From contig NZ_JANLCJ010000001.1 of assembly GCF_024979295.1 (NCBI RefSeq), forward strand, positions 124,001 through 188,000: a DNA stretch of 64,000 bases. Reading direction: 5' to 3'. Every line of letters starts with the position of its first letter. Positions within the stretch are counted from its first letter, which is position 1. The translations under genes and the position numbers were made by a program. The notes beneath the pieces are model-generated. The model was not told the origin of the DNA, did no database searches, and saw nothing but the letters and a program-made list of their open reading frames with translations. This stretch comes from Herbiconiux daphne (GTDB lineage: Bacteria > Actinomycetota > Actinomycetes > Actinomycetales > Microbacteriaceae). Shown here one piece after another: positions 61,174-64,000 of the stretch.

Positions 61174-62034
61174 ATGATGAAGTCGAAGAGAAGCCGGAAG
61201 CTGGGAATCGGGGCCGCCACCCTGCTCGGTGCTTCGCTGATGTTTTCGGGGGCATCCAGTGCAAGCGCGCTTGACAGTGGCATTAGTACATGGGGGTGGC
61301 ACGGAAATGTGTACACAAACTTCGCTCAGGCCAGCACATGGGTATCGAATGGTGTTCCTGCAGGCGCAGCCGTGACATATACAGGCTTCACCAACGGACC
61401 AACCACAAACCAGTACGCGGCGTCCCGAGCTCGCGCCTTCGACGAATGGGGCTTGTGGTGCGAGAGCGGCAACGTCTTCAGCTCTTACCCCAATGGTGCG
61501 ACGGCGTATTCATGCAACATGGGCGGCGGGCCTTCGTTCTATTCGCAAGGCGTCTCCTACGCCTTCAACGCCTACAATGCCTGCTGTACATGGTCTTCGT
61601 TCTACACGAAAACAACTGGGTACGTGACGGCCAACGGCAGCAAGGCTGCCCCGGCCGGAGGCGCATTGTTCGAGGGCTTGGAACCCTTGACCGCCGATGC
61701 GTGGCCAGCAAACGAATCCGGTCTCACCTACGGCAACGCCATGAGAGCAGCCTCTCCGGCTGACGAACCAGACCTTATCGCTGCAACAGCTACCAATGGC
61801 GAAAGGGGATACGTGAAGAAGGTGGAGCTCGATAAGGCCGCTGGCGGGGATCTCGCTATAGGGTTCACAAGCTCAACGCAGATTGCGTCGTACAAAGCAA
61901 CGGAGGAGAATTTCGACCACATCATCCCCGTCTACGCTCTAGACGCCACGACGGTGATCGGCGAATTCACCGTTGTCGGAACAGATACTCAAGCAGAGAT
62001 TGCTGCATCAATTGAGAAGGCTGAACGCGGCTAG
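61174..62034 (+). CDS. Secreted protein with the shared C-terminal AGQTYG/IPVY domain
   Basis: A 286-residue exported protein. Signal peptide: KSKRSRKLGIGAATLLGASLMF with a cut near GASSASA. The mature part has four cysteines (LWCESG, SCNMGG, NACCTW) and is rich in Tyr, Trp, Ser and Asn. The C-terminus has ANESGLTYGN, ASPADEPDLIAATATNGERGY and IPVYALDATTVIGEF. The PADEPDLIAATATNG string is identical to that of the 60299 product. ATG 61174 is preferred to 61168 because GGGGGAG lies 6 bases upstream of it. A 7-bp inverted repeat (CAACGAG/CTCGTTG, 61132-61151) lies in its leader. Confidence 0.75.
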   Translation: MMKSKRSRKLGIGAATLLGASLMFSGASSASALDSGISTWGWHGNVYTNFAQASTWVSNGVPAGAAVTYTGFTNGPTTNQYAASRARAFDEWGLWCESGNVFSSYPNGATAYSCNMGGGPSFYSQGVSYAFNAYNACCTWSSFYTKTTGYVTANGSKAAPAGGALFEGLEPLTADAWPANESGLTYGNAMRAASPADEPDLIAATATNGERGYVKKVELDKAAGGDLAIGFTSSTQIASYKATEENFDHIIPVYALDATTVIGEFTVVGTDTQAEIAASIEKAERG

Positions 62035-62055
62035 GCACGAGCCGCCACCGTCTTC

Positions 62056-62092
62056 GGGGATGATCGCCCAGCAGCAAAGGGGGATCATCCCC
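62056..62092 (+). terminator. Hairpin after the right-hand secreted protein gene
   Basis: GGGGATGATC (62056-62065) pairs perfectly over 10 bp with 62083-62092, across 17 bases, 21 bases after the stop. There is no T-run. The remainder of 62035-62340 contains no gene that I can support. Confidence 0.6.
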
Positions 62093-62340
62093 AAACAACC
62101 TCTCGAAATATCTTGCGCCAAACGCGCTGAGAACTGTCGCTGAGATGGGGGCAGATATCGATACCGCGGGTGATCGCAGCATGAAACTATCGAAATGATT
62201 AGCAGGTGCCAGGCACAACGAGCCGACGCTCGCTATCTGCAGTCCTTCTTGATTCGGCCGATATTCGGTCACGCCCGCTGGCACCTCTGACTCAGGCAGC
62301 GGAGTAGGATCCTGGAAGCGCTAGCGAAGGGGAGGGCTCG

Positions 62341-62577
62341 ATGGGTGGGCCGGCGCGTGGGGGGCCGCTCGCCCGCATGTTCCCCGTGCCACTAGGCGCC
62401 ACAAAGCAACGAGGCTGGATTCAGCTCGCTTTGGTTACAGTTGTTATCGTCGCCTTCGCCGTGGTACTGCTCACTGGCCATGTCAGTGGTGGCCTGTGGA
62501 TCACCGTCGCATTCGTTTTGGCACTATCGATCGGGATTGTCATCTCCTCGATCCGGTTGATTCGTCACGGCCACTAA
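62341..62577 (+). CDS. Small two-helix membrane protein
   Basis: A 78-residue protein. After a Gly/Pro-rich basic start it has two helices, IQLALVTVVIVAFAVVLLTG and GLWITVAFVLALSIGIVISSIRLI, and ends RHGH. GGGGAGGG lies upstream of the ATG with good spacing, so the start is well supported; TAGGAT (62306-62311) could be its -10. No known family. It resembles the other two-helix proteins at 58.4-59.6 kb in size and topology only. Confidence 0.6.
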   Translation: MGGPARGGPLARMFPVPLGATKQRGWIQLALVTVVIVAFAVVLLTGHVSGGLWITVAFVLALSIGIVISSIRLIRHGH

Positions 62578-62806
62578 TGAAAATCGCGGCCATGGAGACT
62601 CCCTCAGCGGAGCGACGGAGTTGGCGTAGGTGGCGTATTCGGCGGCGTTCTCGTTGGCGTGTTTCGTGGCGACTTGGTAGCTGTAGGCGAGGAGGTCCGT
62701 GACGAGTGGTCCGGGCATGGCGGTGACAAAGGTCGTCGAGGGCTCGGTTTCGGGTGGCGAGTGAGTTGAGGTCGATAGCGTCCAGATTTGTCTGAGTCGC
62801 GTTCAT
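62578..62806 (-). pseudogene. Possible frameshifted small gene
   Basis: The reverse strand starts well from an ATG at 62806 (MNATQTNLDAIDLNSLATRN), but after RALDD the protein-like reading continues in another frame as MPGPLVTDLLAYSYQVATKH then ANENAAEYATYANSVAP, as if a base were lost or gained near 62720-62730. A DNA match to 63470-63508 falls in the second part. This would explain the absence of an intact gene between 62578 and 62903. A sequencing error or two unrelated frames remain possible. Confidence 0.35.
62671..62712. repeat. Diverged repeat, copy 1
   Basis: GACTTGGTAGCTGTAGGCGA at 62671-62690 matches 63470-63489 at 19 of 20 bases, with weaker similarity continuing for about 20 bases. 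On the reverse strand it encodes LLAYSYQVA-like sequence. It marks a duplicated fragment of the same lost gene. Confidence 0.6.
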
Positions 62807-62903
62807 GATCGCCTGACCAATTCGGGTGCTGGCAACGAGCAATATTCGAGTCAAGGGTAATCCTGGCGCATTGGCGTTCGAGGGCGTTCGTTAGAGTCCA
62901 GAG

Positions 62904-63428
62904 ATGCCGATCTATCGCCGTCACGCCAGCAAGACTGCGGAGTGGTCTGGGCGGGAACTCGTGCCATCGCCACTGGCTGCGGAGTCCGATTCCGAGGTCT
63001 GGTTCGCTCTCCCTCGGGAGGGCGAAGGAGACCAGATTTGGGAAGCGCTGAATGGCCGGCTCACTGAGACCGGGCTCGTCGAGGTTCGTGCTGCTCCGGC
63101 CCTCGCCTATGGTGTCGCCTTTGGTGACAGGGTGAGCGTGATCCGCTCCGCAGAGGGTCCACTTTTAGTGAACGAGATTTGTGAGCGGGGTTCGTTCGGA
63201 GCGTTCCGGATCTGGCTCGGTGAAGATGAGGCGCTTGCTGCCAGATGGAAATCGGTTGCCGAGAAGTATGCGGAACTTGGCTGCCTCATCGACGTCTATT
63301 CGGAGAAGTTGGTTGCGCTTGCGTGCCCGCAGGACCGAGTCACGTCGGTCCGCGATGCTCTTGAATCGCAGGCGTCAGAGTCAGGTCTGATTTGGGAGGA
63401 AAGTTCTTTTCCGCAATCGGCGCGGTGA
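62904..63428 (+). CDS. DUF4265-like protein
   Basis: A 174-residue soluble protein. SEVWFALPREGEGDQIWEAL, then EVRAAPALAYGVAFGDRVSVI, then GAFRIWLGE and YAELGCLIDVYSEKLVALACP follow the DUF4265 pattern (V-W-F-x-L, A-x-G-V-A-x-G-D, then a two-strand ferredoxin-like end). The function of that family is unknown. TAGAGT (62892-62897) lies exactly 6 bases before the ATG, a leaderless start. The family call is by pattern and moderately certain. Confidence 0.7.
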   Translation: MPIYRRHASKTAEWSGRELVPSPLAAESDSEVWFALPREGEGDQIWEALNGRLTETGLVEVRAAPALAYGVAFGDRVSVIRSAEGPLLVNEICERGSFGAFRIWLGEDEALAARWKSVAEKYAELGCLIDVYSEKLVALACPQDRVTSVRDALESQASESGLIWEESSFPQSAR

Positions 63429-63617
63429 GGCCCGCGATTCAGCGAAGTTCTTTCCGTGCGGCTTGCGGTGACTTGGTAGTTGTAGGCGAAGATGTCGGCA
63501 CAAGTGGTGCAGTGCCGGGGTGTTCAACCACGGCGGTCTGAAGTCCCAGGCCGCATCCCAGTCGACTTCTCGGTGGACCTCGCCGGAAGGGTCGTCGACG
63601 CGGTCGCGAACGATCAC
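63381..63617 (-). CDS. Doubtful 78-residue ORF, possibly a decayed gene end
   Basis: The frame begins with a GTG overlapping the stop of the tiny gene at 63614-63751 (GTGA), and its first part (RVDDPSGEVHREVDWDAAWDF) looks protein-like. The second part is arginine-rich, contains the repeat shared with 62671-62712, and runs 48 bases into the convergent DUF4265-like gene. I read it as a coupled gene whose end has decayed, or as a chance frame. Confidence 0.3.
   Translation of the reverse strand: MIVRDRVDDPSGEVHREVDWDAAWDFRPPWLNTPALHHLCRHLRLQLPSHRKPHGKNFAESRASPRRLRKRTFLPNQT
63470..63508. repeat. Diverged repeat, copy 2
   Basis: GACTTGGTAGTTGTAGGCGA at 63470-63489 is the partner of 62671-62690. 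On the reverse strand it reads IFAYNYQVT, comparable to LLAYSYQVA in copy 1. The flanks are not alignable by eye. Confidence 0.6.
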
Positions 63618-63751
63618 CTACGGATTCGTAGGGGCGCCGTTGTAATTCGCCGCCCGGTCAGGTGGGCGCCAATCGTGCGGCCTCCCTCCGAGTGGAGGTA
63701 GGCGGTGATCGCATCGTTGACCTTGTCCTCGATTGCGAACCGTCCACCCAT
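63614..63751 (-). CDS. Very small leaderless gene, 45 residues
   Basis: The reverse strand reads MGGRFAIEDKVNDAITAYLH then SEGGRTIGAHLTGRRITTAP and LRIRR before a TGA at 63616-63614. The start is strongly indicated by TAGCGT (63758-63763) exactly 6 bases upstream of the ATG, the rule seen at 17 other genes in this window. The product has an amphipathic N-terminal half and a basic tail. The next frame starts on its stop codon (GTGA), suggesting translational coupling. No family known. Confidence 0.5.
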   Translation of the reverse strand: MGGRFAIEDKVNDAITAYLHSEGGRTIGAHLTGRRITTAPLRIRR

Positions 63752-63807
63752 AGCCCCACGCTACGCCGGGGGAGAGGTGCGGCACACTGCTCGCCGCTCG
63801 ATCGACG

Positions 63808-64000
63808 TCAGCCGATCAGGGCAACGAACCGCTGCAACTCACGGAGATGGCGGGGAGCGTCCGGATCGACGCCCCGATCAAGCACGGCTGCTATGCGGGC
63901 GCGGGGTAGCTGAAAGCTGATGAAGGGTCCGCGCGGGAGATCATCGTCAGGTACGAGATCGTCATCGTCCAGTTCGACGCGATAGAGCCACCCGCGGCCT
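63808..64000 (-). CDS. C-terminal end of an unknown protein
   Basis: The reverse strand is open from the window edge to a TGA at 63810-63808, giving the last 63 residues. They contain GRGWLYRVELDDDDLVPDDD, RGPFISFQLPRARIAAVLDR and a helical end (RHLRELQRFVALIG). The protein-like character and codon use support a real gene whose 5' end lies outside the window. No family recognised. Confidence 0.6.
   Translation of the reverse strand, partial: GRGWLYRVELDDDDLVPDDDLPRGPFISFQLPRARIAAVLDRGVDPDAPRHLRELQRFVALIG

Noticed and set aside
61967..62284. Reverse frame of 105 codons after the right-hand secreted protein gene
   Set aside because: It overlaps the secreted-protein gene and the terminator hairpin, with no start signal or family resemblance.

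Overview
The window is 64 kb of high-GC DNA from an actinobacterium, most likely a member of the Microbacteriaceae (inference). The reasons are dense, often 4-base-overlapping genes, an FbiC-type F420 gene, actinobacterial families (CGNR, MmyB-type XRE, MGT glycosyltransferase), and many genes that appear to be translated from leaderless mRNAs. At 18 genes a TANNNT -10 hexamer sits 5-7 bases before the start codon. No rRNA, tRNA, CRISPR array, transposase or integrase was seen.

Region 1 to 45 kb is ordinary chromosomal content. It holds a truncated flavin monooxygenase behind an fbiC whose CofH half lacks the radical-SAM cysteines, an MGT glycosyltransferase with a divergent TetR, efflux pumps, several SDRs, and a conserved but uncharacterised operon of acyl-CoA dehydrogenase, PIG-L/methyltransferase fusion and glycosyltransferase (10.9-14.6 kb). 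It continues with GH15 glucanase, a zinc-ribbon/nuclease-like protein beside a phosphoribosyltransferase, a pair of 70-residue proteins, an EamA/CGNR pair, a PadR-DUF1048-ABC exporter operon, argG preceded by a large perfect inverted repeat, a surface alkaline phosphatase, an OmpR/histidine-kinase pair, and a LacI-controlled divergon of hydrolases (two amidohydrolases, a GATase1-like protein and a creatininase homologue with altered metal ligands).

Region 45 to 54.8 kb is a block of regulators and small-molecule enzymes: an MHS transporter, two sister SDRs around an alpha/beta hydrolase, an XRE regulator, VOC, PucR, SnoaL-like, TetR, hydrolase and GNAT genes. It looks accessory.

Region 55.2 to 62.1 kb is the most unusual part and has visibly lower GC. 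Two paralogous three-gene sets face away from each other like a mirror image: ECF sigma factor, single-pass membrane protein overlapping it by 4 bases, and secreted protein. Both sigma genes have the same promoter-like arrangement (TGTAAC, 16-base spacer, GACA-type -10, 7 bases, ATG). All four non-sigma proteins share one C-terminal domain with the cores AGQTYG, PDL, ATNG..GY and IPVY..DGTTVIGE. Between the sets lie four small membrane-protein genes and a decayed fragment of one sigma gene. I propose an undescribed ECF sigma / surface-protein system arisen by inverted duplication.

Region 62.3 to 64 kb holds a small membrane protein, a DUF4265-like gene, decayed repeated gene fragments, a very short leaderless gene and the 3' end of an unknown gene.
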